This document shows positions 31,528 to 40,991 of a stretch of 64,000 bases of DNA, piece by piece. The notes below the pieces were generated by a model. It was not told the DNA's origin. It saw only the letters and a list, made by a program, of their open reading frames with translations, and did no database searches. Every line of letters starts with the position of its first letter. Positions within the stretch are counted from its first letter, which is position 1. Origin of the DNA: Treponema ruminis (GTDB lineage Bacteria > Spirochaetota > Spirochaetia > Treponematales > Treponemataceae); contig CP031518.1 of assembly GCA_017161305.1 (NCBI GenBank), forward strand, positions 124,001 through 188,000. The letters run 5' to 3'. A program made the position numbers and the translations under genes.

Positions 31528-32900
31528 TGGACAATAATTTATTTTCTAGAAAAGATTTAAGTCGTCTCATCCTGCCGCTTGTGGCTGAGCAGTTTTTGGC
31601 CATGACTATTGGTGCCTGTGATACCGTCATGGTTTCTTCCGTCGGTGAGGCGGGGGTTTCAGGCGTTTCGCTCATTGACCAGCTTACCCAGCTTTTCATC
31701 CAGCTTTTTGCGGCTTTTGCGACCGGAGGTGCCGTCGTTTCAAGCCAGTATCTGGGCCACAAATCTGATGATAAGGCTCGTTCTGCGGCCCGGCAGCTTC
31801 TCTACATGTCGCTTTTCGTAGCCCTTTTGATTATCGCACTTTGTCTTCCCCTTCGCCGTTTGATTTTGAACTGGATTTACGGTGGTGCAGGCGAGGAAGT
31901 CATGCAGAATGCCCTCGTTTATTTTGTTTGGATTTTGCTTTCTTTTCCATTCCTTGCGGTTTACAATTCCTGTGCGGCCCTTTACCGTTCGATGGGCAAC
32001 AGCAAGATTTCACTCAAAGTCAGTCTGGTCATGAACGCAACGAATATTGCCGGAAACGCTCTTTTGATTTACGGGGCGAAAATCGGTGTCGCCGGTGCGG
32101 GAATTGCAACTCTTGCCAGCCGGATGATTGCCGCCTTTGTAATGATTTATCTTCTGGCCCGTCCTTCGGCAAAAAACAGCGGTAGAATCTATCTCGAAAA
32201 ACTCTGGAAAGTCGAAATCCGCTTTGACATGATCCGAAAAATCCTCAAGGTCGCAATCCCAAGCGGAATCGAAAATTCGGTCTTCCATATCGGAAAAATC
32301 CTGGTCTATTCGTTTATGTCGGGCTTCGGTCTGGCGGCAATCGCAGCAAATGCAATCACGAACACGATTGCAAGCTTCTCGAACATTCCGGCACAGGCAA
32401 TCGGCTTGGCAAGCGTAACTGTAATCGGTCAGTGCATCGGTGCGGGCGAAAAGCAGCAGGCTAAGTCTTACGGCCGCAAGCTGATGAAAGAGGCTTACAT
32501 CGGCATGTTCACTGTGGCGACGGCGATTTTCATTCTGGCCCCTCTTCTTGTCCGGGCATTCAATCTTTCTGATGAGGCGAGAATCCTTTCAACCGGTGTA
32601 ATCCGAACCTGTATGGTGGCGAATATTTTCTTCTGGCCGATGTCTTTCACTTTGCCTAATATCCTTCGCGCTTCGGGGGATGCAAAATTCACGATGATTG
32701 TCTCAAACATCAGCATGTGGCTTTTCCGCGTTCTCTTCAGCTTCCTGATTTCAAAATATCTTCTATATAAATTCCCTGAGAATACGGCTCTTGCGCTTTA
32801 CGGAGTATGGTTCGGCATGTACATTGACTGGGTATTCCGGGGCTTGTGCTTTGGAGTGCGCTTCCATAGAAACAAGTGGCTTGATAAAAAGCTTATTTAA
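31527..32900 (+). CDS. MATE-family efflux transporter
   Basis: A 457-residue cation-coupled multidrug or metabolite exporter with about 12 membrane helices in two bundles. It opens RKDLSRLILPLVAEQFLAMTIGACDTVMVSSVGEAGVSGVS in the family style (first helix, then the VGE.aVaGvs turn), and the second half repeats with IPSGIENSVFHIGKI and ITNTIASFSNIPAQAIGLASV. It starts at a GTG overlapping the mscS stop. Substrate unknown; inner membrane. Confidence 0.93.
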   Translation: MDNNLFSRKDLSRLILPLVAEQFLAMTIGACDTVMVSSVGEAGVSGVSLIDQLTQLFIQLFAAFATGGAVVSSQYLGHKSDDKARSAARQLLYMSLFVALLIIALCLPLRRLILNWIYGGAGEEVMQNALVYFVWILLSFPFLAVYNSCAALYRSMGNSKISLKVSLVMNATNIAGNALLIYGAKIGVAGAGIATLASRMIAAFVMIYLLARPSAKNSGRIYLEKLWKVEIRFDMIRKILKVAIPSGIENSVFHIGKILVYSFMSGFGLAAIAANAITNTIASFSNIPAQAIGLASVTVIGQCIGAGEKQQAKSYGRKLMKEAYIGMFTVATAIFILAPLLVRAFNLSDEARILSTGVIRTCMVANIFFWPMSFTLPNILRASGDAKFTMIVSNISMWLFRVLFSFLISKYLLYKFPENTALALYGVWFGMYIDWVFRGLCFGVRFHRNKWLDKKLI

Positions 32901-32915
32901 ATTCTATTTCCATTG

Positions 32916-32924
32916 TGATATAAT
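32916..32924 (+). promoter_or_regulatory. Extended -10 promoter of the lipoprotein operon
   Basis: TGATATAAT, an extended -10 (TG-n-TATAAT), about 40 nt before ATG 32963, which has AAGGAG. Confidence 0.6.
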
Positions 32925-32962
32925 ATGCTCTAATTTTTAAGGTTCTATTAAGGAGTATTAAA

Positions 32963-33562
32963 ATGAAAAAAGTTGCCTTGATTCTTGCAGCTCTTGCGGC
33001 TGTTACTTTGATTTCTTGTGGTTCAACACAGGTTGACCGCTATGAAGCTGGTGCTGATGTAAAAGACCTTTCCGGCTATTGGAACGAGAACGACATCAAA
33101 ATGGTTTGTGAGGAATTGATTGCCGGCTGTACAGCTTCTCCACGCGTTTCAAAATTTGAGGCTGAAAAGGGCCGTCTTCCAGTTGCAATTGTCGGAAAAA
33201 TCGCAAACAAGAGCAGCGAGCACATCGATACTGCAATGGTAGCAAAACGCTTCCAGACAGCGATCATCAACAGCGGTGCAATGGAATTCGTTGCAGACAG
33301 TGAGCAGCGCCTTGAGCTTCGTGCCGAAAAGAATGACCAGGCAGAAAATGCTTACGAGACAGCAAAATCAATCGGAAACGAACTTGCAGCAGACTTCATG
33401 CTTCAGGGAACTGTTCTTTCACACGTTGACCAGGAAGGTCGTGAATCAGTCCGCACATATCAGGTTGACGCTCAGCTGATTGACATCGAGACAAACAAAA
33501 TCCTCTGGCAGGGTGAAAAGACAATCAGCAAATACGTTAAAAAAGCATCTAAGAAACTCTAA
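32963..33562 (+). CDS. LpoB-like penicillin-binding-protein activator lipoprotein
   Basis: A 199-residue lipoprotein with lipobox LISC (Cys19) followed by a domain of the LpoB/YcfM type: VKDLSGYWNENDIKMVCEELI, a VAIVGKIANKSSEHIDTAMV strand-helix unit, and DAQLIDIETNKILWQGEKTISK near the end. In E. coli LpoB reaches from the outer membrane to activate PBP1b; here that role is inferred. It is the first gene of a three-lipoprotein operon; its stop overlaps the next start (TAATG). Confidence 0.88.
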   Translation: MKKVALILAALAAVTLISCGSTQVDRYEAGADVKDLSGYWNENDIKMVCEELIAGCTASPRVSKFEAEKGRLPVAIVGKIANKSSEHIDTAMVAKRFQTAIINSGAMEFVADSEQRLELRAEKNDQAENAYETAKSIGNELAADFMLQGTVLSHVDQEGRESVRTYQVDAQLIDIETNKILWQGEKTISKYVKKASKKL

Positions 33563-35073
33563 TGAAAAGAATTGCCTTTCCAGGCTTTTTACTGCTTCCC
33601 CTGCTGGGTACAATAATCTCCTGCGGTTCAACGATGTCCCTTCCTCAGTATTTGGAACATCTTGATTCTGGGGAGTACAAGCCCTGCATTTCGGAGCTGG
33701 AAAAGCGAAATGCTCAGGAAAAGAATAATGACCGGATCCGCGACAATTTTGACCTCGCTATGATCCGGCATTATCAGAAAGATTATGATTCTTCTCTTTC
33801 GATTCTGAACAGCACTGACCGACTCATGGACGATGCAGTTACAGAAAGCATCACAAAGGGCTTTGCGTCTGCGGTCGCCAATGACAACGCGGCAGAATAT
33901 AAAGGCAATGCTTACGAATACATTTATATCAACGTTTTTAACGCGCTTAATTATTACAATAAAGGTGATCTTGAAGAGGCGGCTGTTGAAGTCCGTCGCC
34001 TGAATGAAAAGCAGCGGAATTATTTGAATCAATATGGCGAATGGATTAAAAATGATGACAGCCAGCTTGAAATTTCCGACACCTATAAAAAACTCCGCCT
34101 CGACTCTTCAAAAATTACCGACAATCTTCCCAAAAAGCCAAGTGAGGCAGACATTTTCCGTGATTCTGCTACGGCCCGCTATCTGAGCATTGTTTTTGCG
34201 ATGATGGATGACAGCGTGAACAACAGCTGGAACGTTTCGGCTGATTCCCGCACATTAAAGGCCCTCAATCCGGAATTCGATGTCCTTGCTGAGTCTTCAA
34301 TTTCTGACGGCATGGGGCGGCTCGACGTTCTTGCCTTTACCGGCTTGATTGGAAGGCGGGGCGAGAGGCGCCTGATTATCGGGCCTTTCCCTGGAGTTCA
34401 GTTCCCGACTGGCAGGCATTTTGTTTATATTCCTGCTTTTGATCTGGAATTCGTTTATCCTGAATTTCCGGCTCCGCAAACAATTTTGCAGCCCCAGGTT
34501 ATGCCGACTTTTGGCTGGGGACCTTCATTTACGATTTATCCGGGCAAAAATGAAATCATAAAGATGCCGGAAAATACCGTTGATTCTATCCGAATTGTTT
34601 TCGACGGCAAGAATAATTCTCAAAACGTCAGTCTTTCGCTTCTCGAGGATTTCAATTATGCAGTTAAGCAGGACGTAAATTCCAAGGCCAGGGCTTCATA
34701 TTCCAGAAGCGTAAAGAGAAGTATGGTCAAAAAATTTACGGCGGTCGCAGGAGCCACAGTCACCCTGATTCTGGCAGAGGAAGCCGTCAACAAAGAGGAA
34801 AATCTTTTTACAATTGCGGCCTATGCGACGACCTATCTGAGTGCGGCTAAGGCTGCTGACCAGATTGACAGAACCGAAACCGCTGATATCCGTCAGGTTT
34901 ACGCTCTCCCGGCCCAGGCTTATGCGGGTGGAATTGAGCTTCCGGCTGGAAAATATTCTTTCAAAGTTCAGTATTTTGCAAAAAACGGCACTCTTCTAAA
35001 GGAAGAAGCCTTTAAAGATATCGAAGTCAAAAATGGTAAAACCGTTTTAGTGGAGTCATCATGTCAAAAGTAA
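33562..35073 (+). CDS. COG3014-type lipoprotein, function unknown
   Basis: A 503-residue lipoprotein (IISC, Cys21). The N-terminal half (about 30-200) is helical with TPR-like pairs (LEHLDSGEYKPCISELEKRN, YINVFNALNYYNKGDLEEAAVEVRRLNE), and the C-terminal half is beta-rich with a hydrophobic segment around residues 393-430. The same kind of protein sits between LpoB-like and LPP20-like genes in diverse bacteria, so it is likely part of a shared envelope system. No enzymatic motif seen. Its end overlaps the next gene by 13 bp. Confidence 0.8.
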   Translation: MKRIAFPGFLLLPLLGTIISCGSTMSLPQYLEHLDSGEYKPCISELEKRNAQEKNNDRIRDNFDLAMIRHYQKDYDSSLSILNSTDRLMDDAVTESITKGFASAVANDNAAEYKGNAYEYIYINVFNALNYYNKGDLEEAAVEVRRLNEKQRNYLNQYGEWIKNDDSQLEISDTYKKLRLDSSKITDNLPKKPSEADIFRDSATARYLSIVFAMMDDSVNNSWNVSADSRTLKALNPEFDVLAESSISDGMGRLDVLAFTGLIGRRGERRLIIGPFPGVQFPTGRHFVYIPAFDLEFVYPEFPAPQTILQPQVMPTFGWGPSFTIYPGKNEIIKMPENTVDSIRIVFDGKNNSQNVSLSLLEDFNYAVKQDVNSKARASYSRSVKRSMVKKFTAVAGATVTLILAEEAVNKEENLFTIAAYATTYLSAAKAADQIDRTETADIRQVYALPAQAYAGGIELPAGKYSFKVQYFAKNGTLLKEEAFKDIEVKNGKTVLVESSCQK

Positions 35074-36167
35074 AATCTCATAGCTCAAATCTGATAAGAA
35101 AATCTTTGCTCGCATTTTTGCTTTCCCTTGCTCTGGCAGGCTGCGGTTCATCTGGAAACGCTGCCAAAGCTTCCGGCTCTGCGGGCAAATCAAAGGGAAT
35201 TCCTGACTGGGTTACAGGACCTTCTTCTGCCTATCCAAAGGCTGACTATCTGAGTTCGACAGGTTTTGCGGCTGACAAAAAAGCTGCTGAAATCGATGCC
35301 ATTAACGAGCTTGTCTCAATTTTCGGGCAGAACGTTACGTCGGCTTCGGCTTCATCAAGAAGAATGCAAAAAGCCCAGAAAGCCGGTGCCGTTGCTGAAT
35401 TCTCCGACGAATCGGCACTTGGCCAGGATATTCTTCGCGAAGTCAGTCAGAATGATGTGATTGCGGTGGAAATCCCGGAATTCTTTGAGTCAAAATCAGA
35501 GGGAAAATGGTATGCCCTGGCTGTCATGAGCCGGGAAAAGGGAACTCAGATTTATTCATCAATGATTGAAAAAAATCAAAAGGAAATCAACTCGATTCTT
35601 TCTCAGATTAAGGCCAGCAAGGAGCCTAACGACATGCTCAACTTCTCTCGTCTTGATTTTGCGGAAGAAGTTGCAAAAGTCAACGAGGGCTATTTGAAAC
35701 GCCTCACGATTTTAAATCCTCCTGCTGCCCAGAATTTTGCTTCGATAAGCACGCCGGTTCAAATCCACAAGCTTAAGATGGAAATGGCGGCAAAAATTCC
35801 GGTTTGTGTCCTTGTTGATGAAGATGCTGACGGCCGCATTGCAAAGGCTTTCCAGGAAGTCATGAGTTCTTTCGGCTTTAACACGACCCTGGGCTCAAAC
35901 GAACGATATGTAATCAGCTGCAAGAATCATTTTTCAGAATCAACAAGTTCCAACGAAAAGACAAAATTCTGTGAGTACGCTTCTGAATGTGCCTTGAACG
36001 ACACTTACTCAGGTGAAACTCTGGTTCCGCTCAGCATTACCGGCCGCGAAGGTTCGCCAACTTATCAGAATGCGGAAATCCGGGCTAAGCAGAAGATTTC
36101 TGCCAAAATCAAGGGCGACTTTGCCAAGTCTTTTGAAAAGTATCTTGGAGATTTTGCAGCTTTTTAA
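35061..36167 (+). CDS. LPP20-family lipoprotein
   Basis: A 368-residue lipoprotein; the signal ends at LAGC (Cys28). The N-terminal domain matches the LPP20 family: IPDWVTGPSSAYPKADYLSSTGFA, then DKKAAEIDAINELVSIFGQNV. A second, longer region with IPVCVLVDEDADGRIAKAFQEVMSS (about 245-270) may be a distinct alpha/beta domain. The last gene of the LpoB-like operon, translationally coupled to the previous one. Function in the group is not established. Confidence 0.83.
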   Translation: MSKVKSHSSNLIRKSLLAFLLSLALAGCGSSGNAAKASGSAGKSKGIPDWVTGPSSAYPKADYLSSTGFAADKKAAEIDAINELVSIFGQNVTSASASSRRMQKAQKAGAVAEFSDESALGQDILREVSQNDVIAVEIPEFFESKSEGKWYALAVMSREKGTQIYSSMIEKNQKEINSILSQIKASKEPNDMLNFSRLDFAEEVAKVNEGYLKRLTILNPPAAQNFASISTPVQIHKLKMEMAAKIPVCVLVDEDADGRIAKAFQEVMSSFGFNTTLGSNERYVISCKNHFSESTSSNEKTKFCEYASECALNDTYSGETLVPLSITGREGSPTYQNAEIRAKQKISAKIKGDFAKSFEKYLGDFAAF

Positions 36168-36232
36168 GGGAATTTTTTGAAATTTTATAAAGAATAATTT
36201 AAAATATTTTTGCGTGTTTTTAATTTATACTT

Positions 36233-36238
36233 TATAAT
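36233..36238 (+). promoter_or_regulatory. -10 box of nnr (leaderless)
   Basis: TATAAT, 9 nt from ATG 36248; no Shine-Dalgarno. Confidence 0.55.
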
Positions 36239-36247
36239 AAATTTATC

Positions 36248-37729
36248 ATGCAAAAATTATATCTCGATACAAAAAAGCTGGACGCTTCTTGTCGGGCTTC
36301 TTACGGTCTCTCCGAAGAAATAATGATGGAAAATGCGGCCATGGCTCTTGAAACAGCCATCCGCCACCCATATCCATTGAGCGGAGACAGGCGTCAACCG
36401 CAAAAAATCCTCATCCTCTGTGGCGGCGGCAATAACGGTGCCGACGGTTACACATTGTCGCGCAAACTGCGTTTTGATTACGACGTAAGCATCATTCAAT
36501 TTACGGCTCCAGAATCGCCTCTCTGCAAGATTCAGGCTGAGCGTGCTGAAAAGTGCGGAGTCCGCTTTGTCAAGCGCGAAGATTTGTCTTTCTATGATTT
36601 AAGATTCACAGACATTATTGTTGATTGTATTTTTGGCAGCGGTTTCCATGGCGAATTTGATGAAAAAACCCGGGCTGCCCTCAATGACATGAATTTGTGC
36701 GAGTGTTTTAAAATTGCATGTGATGTTCCTTCCGGTCTTCGTGAGGACGGAACTGTTGCTGAAGGTGCCTTTATCGCTGATTTAACGATAACGATGGGTG
36801 CCCTCAAAACTTGTCTTTACAGTGATTGTGCCAAAGATATTGTCGGAACTGTCCAGTGCGCTGATCTTGGAGTCAACCGACGTCTTTATGAAAACTCAAA
36901 CAACTCAAATCTTGTAAAGGGAATGCTGCTTGAAGCCTCTGATTTGATTCTTCCGCACCGAAAAATCTGCAATGTGAACAAGGGTTCTTTCGGTCATGTT
37001 GCGATTGCTTCTGGAGAAAAGCAGGGGGCTGCCGCAATTGCAGGTTCTGCCGCAATCCGTTTTGGAGCAGGGCTTGTCACTCTGGTTCACAAGCACACTT
37101 CCAAAAAAGGACTTGATATTTTCCCTGAGCTCATGGTTTCTTCACAAATCCCGGAAAAGACTAATGCCCTTGCCTTTGGAATGGGGCTTGGCTTTGAGGA
37201 AGCTGCCTGCCAGGAATATTTTGACTATCTTCTTTCTCATTCAAACATCAAGTGCGTTATCGATGCCGACGCCTGCTACGCTCCTGGCCTTAAAGCCTTC
37301 CTTGAAAAAAAGGAAAAGGGCGTTGTCCTCACTCCGCATCCAAAGGAATTCCAGGCTATCCTTAAAAACTGCGACCTGGGCGATTATACAATCGAAGAAT
37401 GTATTTTAAACCGCATGGAGCTGAGTGAAAAGTTCTGCCGCAAATTCCCCAAAAAGACTCTGGTGCTTAAGGGTGCCAACACAATCATCGCGCATTTTGA
37501 CGGCAACAAGCACAAGATGTTCGTAAATCCTTTCGGGCGGCCATGTCTTGCAAAAGCAGGAAGCGGAGACGTCTTAAGTGGAATGATTGCGGCCCTGCTT
37601 GCCCAGCACCAAAAGACACTTGATGCCGCAATCACGGCTTCTCTGGCTCATTCTCTGGCATCAAGCAAAATCAAGTGCGATTTTGCAATGACGCCATACG
37701 ATTTGATGCAGGCTCTGGCTGAGTTGTAA
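36248..37729 (+). CDS. nnr: Bifunctional NAD(P)H-hydrate epimerase/dehydratase
   Basis: Repairs hydrated NAD(P)H. The 493-residue fusion has an N-terminal YjeF epimerase domain (1-210: MENAAMALE, ILCGGGNNGADGYTLSRKL, VDCIFGSGFHGEF, DVPSGLREDG) and a C-terminal ribokinase-like ADP/ATP-dependent dehydratase domain (about 225-490: GSFGHVAIASG, VIDADAC, LTPHPKEF, VLKGANTII, KAGSGDVLSGMIAALLAQ with the catalytic Asp in GSGDVLSG). The start is set by homology and a -10 box 9 nt upstream. Converges with the pseudouridine synthase gene, 3 bp apart. Confidence 0.95.
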   Translation: MQKLYLDTKKLDASCRASYGLSEEIMMENAAMALETAIRHPYPLSGDRRQPQKILILCGGGNNGADGYTLSRKLRFDYDVSIIQFTAPESPLCKIQAERAEKCGVRFVKREDLSFYDLRFTDIIVDCIFGSGFHGEFDEKTRAALNDMNLCECFKIACDVPSGLREDGTVAEGAFIADLTITMGALKTCLYSDCAKDIVGTVQCADLGVNRRLYENSNNSNLVKGMLLEASDLILPHRKICNVNKGSFGHVAIASGEKQGAAAIAGSAAIRFGAGLVTLVHKHTSKKGLDIFPELMVSSQIPEKTNALAFGMGLGFEEAACQEYFDYLLSHSNIKCVIDADACYAPGLKAFLEKKEKGVVLTPHPKEFQAILKNCDLGDYTIEECILNRMELSEKFCRKFPKKTLVLKGANTIIAHFDGNKHKMFVNPFGRPCLAKAGSGDVLSGMIAALLAQHQKTLDAAITASLAHSLASSKIKCDFAMTPYDLMQALAEL

Positions 37730-37732
37730 GTC

Positions 37733-38566
37733 TTATCGCCGCTTGCCTAGTTCAATAAAATTCATGTGAGCTTTATCCTTTGCGCTCAGTCTTTTCTGGC
37801 CGAGTGTAAAGGATTTTTGATTTTTAGGACCGCCTCGTCTTGCTGAATTCCAGCTTGGCTCGGCCGGGTGCAGGTCGCCTTTTTCGACATAGGCCTTCCA
37901 TTCTGCAGGCTCAGGCACTTCAAAGCGCATTTTCTGATTTGTAAAGGGGTGGGTGAATTCCAGGGTGCGGGCGTGCAGGCAGAGCCGGCCAAAATTGTCG
38001 GTCTTTGCCCGGTAATTCTTGTCGCCAGCGAGTGGATAGCCCTTTGAAGCGAGGTGGGCGCGAATCTGGTTCTTTTTGCCTGTGTCCAGTGAAAGCTCAA
38101 AAAGAGTGTGGCTTTTGCCGCGAAGGATTGTCGTGAAGTGGGTGCGGGCAGGAACCGTTTTGGTTTCTTTTTTGGGAACGTAACCCACGTTGTAGGCATT
38201 GAAAGCCAGATTGTCGTCGATTAAGCCGGAAAGAGGAAGAAATTTGTGGGGATTGCGGGGATTTTCTGCAAGGGCCCGATAAAGCCGCTCGCTCACCATC
38301 TGATGCCAGGAGTCCATAATCTTTTTTTGTGCGCTTTCCGTGAGGGCGAACATCATTACGCCGCTAGTTTCCCGGTCCAGGCGGTGTACGGCAAAAGGCT
38401 TGCGTTTGGGCGAGTAGGTGCCCTTTTTGCGCATGATTTCTTCGAGAATTCCGAGTGCGGATTTGCCTTTGCCTTGACTTGGAACGCTTAATAGACCTGT
38501 CGGTTTGTTGATTACGCAGATATATTCGTCTTCAAAAAGAATGTCGATTTTTTCATGATTCTTCAT
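37733..38566 (-). CDS. RluA-family pseudouridine synthase
   Basis: Converts uridine to pseudouridine in rRNA or tRNA. The 277-residue product has the family motif HRLDRETSGVMMFA with the catalytic Asp near residue 68, YVPKKETKTVPARTHF, the KKNQIRAHLASKGYPLAGDKNY segment, and the C-terminal FEVPEPAEW. There is no S4 domain. I start it at ATG 38566 rather than 38590, because minus-strand TATCAT lies 7 nt before it and overlaps the longer version. A Lys/Arg-rich C-terminal tail may help RNA binding. Target not readable. Confidence 0.92.
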   Translation of the reverse strand: MKNHEKIDILFEDEYICVINKPTGLLSVPSQGKGKSALGILEEIMRKKGTYSPKRKPFAVHRLDRETSGVMMFALTESAQKKIMDSWHQMVSERLYRALAENPRNPHKFLPLSGLIDDNLAFNAYNVGYVPKKETKTVPARTHFTTILRGKSHTLFELSLDTGKKNQIRAHLASKGYPLAGDKNYRAKTDNFGRLCLHARTLEFTHPFTNQKMRFEVPEPAEWKAYVEKGDLHPAEPSWNSARRGGPKNQKSFTLGQKRLSAKDKAHMNFIELGKRR

Positions 38567-38573
38567 GGATAAA

Positions 38574-38606
38574 ATGATAGCGAAAAGCAATAAAATTTGA
38601 TACTAT
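38574..38606. promoter_or_regulatory. Divergent leaderless promoters (pseudouridine synthase / cyclase)
   Basis: Minus-strand TATCAT (38574-38579) lies 7 nt from ATG 38566. Plus-strand TACTAT (38601-38606) lies 6 nt from GTG 38613. Neither gene has a Shine-Dalgarno. Confidence 0.6.
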
Positions 38607-38612
38607 CTTTCC

Positions 38613-40979
38613 GTGACTATTGGAACTATTTTAAGAAATAAGAATTTTAAGACTCGCTTTGTTGAATACGTAAGTTATTTCCTGCCGGCTGCAGTGCTGC
38701 TCCTGCTTTTTTTTACCCCAATCAGTATTTCGTCATTAAATCTTTATGAAAAGGACGAAGCTCTCTCTCAAGTCTGCGAGATTCTTACATACAGGCTGCC
38801 CTTTGATACAAATTTGAACCTGGAATTCGGTTTTGTCAGGATTTTGCTCTGGCTTGTTTATTTCCTTCCATGTTCGGTGCTTTTTTCGATAACGGCCTTT
38901 ATCCTCAAAAAAAAGTGTGCAGTCAATCTTGCCAAGCTTAACTATGCCTTCATTCTTGCAGGTTTTTCAATTTATCTTTTCTGCATGGCTGTCTGCCTGA
39001 TTGTAAACGCGAACTGCTTTGCCTGGTTCCTCTCGGTTCCCTTCCATATCTATTTTACTTCTTTGTGTGCGATTCTGGCTCATTTTTATTATTCTTTCTA
39101 TGGAATTGTCTGCCTGAGAAAGTCAAATCCTGAATACGAAGAATTTGTCAAAATGCGAGAGGAAGATGCTGAAAAATCTCCGGAAATTCAGGCGTCAACC
39201 TTGTTTACCATCGCGGGAATTTCTGCCCTGCATAAGCATTTTAAGCACCGGGTAAAGCGCCTTTCAGTTAAAACCAAATTCACTTTTGTCATCACGGGCT
39301 TAATCATCGTCATTTTGCTGGCCTTCATGCTTTTGATTTTGAACACTTACAAGAAGATGTTTATCGAGGCCGTAAGTGATGTAGGCCGGGCTCAGGCTGA
39401 GCAGACGGCGGCGGTTTATGATTCAGCGGATGGCCGCAACGACAAGATTTCTGCCTTTTTTGAGGAACTTCGCGTATCGAATGACTATGCCGAGACTCCT
39501 TTTGAGCGAATTGACATCATCGTAACCTATGACAAGGAGCCGGTGGTTTATCTTGAAACCTGGGAACCAAATACGGAGCTTCCGAATTTCAATACTTTCG
39601 CCTATACCACAGGAAAGCCGAAGACGATCGATGAGGAAGAAAAGTCCCTCACAAGCGAGCAGGCTGTTGATTACCTCAAGCGTTACAAGAGCGAGGCCTA
39701 CAAAAAGGATTACGTTTACAGCAAGACAAATAAAACCTGTAAATACATTTATCCGGTCACATTCTCCCGAAAAGCCGGCAAAAAACTCACTGGATTTGCA
39801 ATCGTTACTTACAAGCAGCAGGTTTTGATGCGTCAGTATTTCAGGACCAAGGTCTTTGTCTTCACTCTGATTTCAATTTTCCTCTATCTTTCTGTGATTT
39901 TCTCGATTTTGCTGGCGGATTTCATTTTCAACCCCTTGCTCTTCCTGCGTAAAAACGTCAAAAAGACTTCGCGGGCAATCGAAAAGATTCTGGGCGGCAC
40001 GGCTAAAAATGCCTCAAACACGCTCAAATTCTACGACACAATCAAGACAAAGGACGAAATCAAGGACCTGTCGCTGGAAATCGGTGAAATGGTCGGCCTG
40101 ATTAAGGGGATCATGCCATACGTTTCATTCTCGACCCTGCAGCACGCTGAAAAAGTGAGCGACAGTGACGGCAAAAAGAGCAACAGCACCACTTCCCGCG
40201 ATTTGTGCTTCCTCTTTACGGATATCCGGGGATTTACTTCGCTCTGCGAGGGAATGCCTCCAAAGAAAGTTGTTGAAATCCTTAACCGCTACCTCGAAAT
40301 TGAGACTCAGATTATCCTGGACAACAACGGCGACATCGATAAATTCGTCGGCGATGAAATGATGGCCTTCTTCTCCGGCCCCCGCAAGGAAATTAATGCC
40401 TGCAAGGCGGCTATGGAAATCAGGGCGGCAATGCGTGAGCAGCAGCAGATTTCAATGGAAGACGGCACGACCTACGTTTCAATCGGAATCGGAATCAACT
40501 CGGGCAAAGTCACTTTCGGTCCGGTCGGTTCACGCGCGCGAAAGGATTTCACTTCAATCGGTGATGCGGTAAATCTCGCAGCCCGGCTTGAGGGAGCCAA
40601 CAAGGCTTACGGCTCAAAATCAATCATCACTGAGACCGTTTATCAGAAACTCCGTGACATGTTCATCTGCCGTGAGCTGGACTTCATTACGGTCAAGGGA
40701 AAAACCGAGCCAGTCCGAATCTACGAAATTTTGCAGCAGAAGACTCAGGCGACAAAGGCCAATTCAGCGAATAAACTTCTTGAAATAAAGGAACTCTTTG
40801 AGACCGGCTTGAAATTCTACCGCGAGCAGGAATGGGAAAAGAGCGAGGGCTGTTTCTCGGAATGTGCCCTCAAATACAATGACATGCCGTCTGTAGTCTT
40901 CCTGGACAGAATCCGGCACTTTAAGGTAAATCCGCCGCCAAAAGACTGGGACGGTGTATTTAAAATGGTAGTAAAATAA
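38613..40979 (+). CDS. Membrane-bound class III adenylate/guanylate cyclase
   Basis: Makes a cyclic nucleotide, most likely cAMP. The 788-residue product has four N-terminal membrane helices (about 20-170), a fifth at 222-244, an extracytoplasmic sensor region (about 245-410), a sixth helix at 412-438, a HAMP-like stretch (about 440-500), and a cyclase domain (about 525-700). Metal ligands are Asp537 (FTDIRGF) and Asp581 (VGDEMMAF); Lys577 and Thr647 occupy the base-selecting positions, which favours ATP; Asn654 and Arg658 (DAVNLAARLE) are the transition-state pair. The C-terminal tail (about 715-788) is helical. GTG start with a -10 box 6 nt upstream. Three envelope genes follow on the same strand, the first after 12 bp. 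Confidence 0.93.
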   Translation: MTIGTILRNKNFKTRFVEYVSYFLPAAVLLLLFFTPISISSLNLYEKDEALSQVCEILTYRLPFDTNLNLEFGFVRILLWLVYFLPCSVLFSITAFILKKKCAVNLAKLNYAFILAGFSIYLFCMAVCLIVNANCFAWFLSVPFHIYFTSLCAILAHFYYSFYGIVCLRKSNPEYEEFVKMREEDAEKSPEIQASTLFTIAGISALHKHFKHRVKRLSVKTKFTFVITGLIIVILLAFMLLILNTYKKMFIEAVSDVGRAQAEQTAAVYDSADGRNDKISAFFEELRVSNDYAETPFERIDIIVTYDKEPVVYLETWEPNTELPNFNTFAYTTGKPKTIDEEEKSLTSEQAVDYLKRYKSEAYKKDYVYSKTNKTCKYIYPVTFSRKAGKKLTGFAIVTYKQQVLMRQYFRTKVFVFTLISIFLYLSVIFSILLADFIFNPLLFLRKNVKKTSRAIEKILGGTAKNASNTLKFYDTIKTKDEIKDLSLEIGEMVGLIKGIMPYVSFSTLQHAEKVSDSDGKKSNSTTSRDLCFLFTDIRGFTSLCEGMPPKKVVEILNRYLEIETQIILDNNGDIDKFVGDEMMAFFSGPRKEINACKAAMEIRAAMREQQQISMEDGTTYVSIGIGINSGKVTFGPVGSRARKDFTSIGDAVNLAARLEGANKAYGSKSIITETVYQKLRDMFICRELDFITVKGKTEPVRIYEILQQKTQATKANSANKLLEIKELFETGLKFYREQEWEKSEGCFSECALKYNDMPSVVFLDRIRHFKVNPPPKDWDGVFKMVVK

Positions 40980-40991
40980 GGGAAAGAAAAT

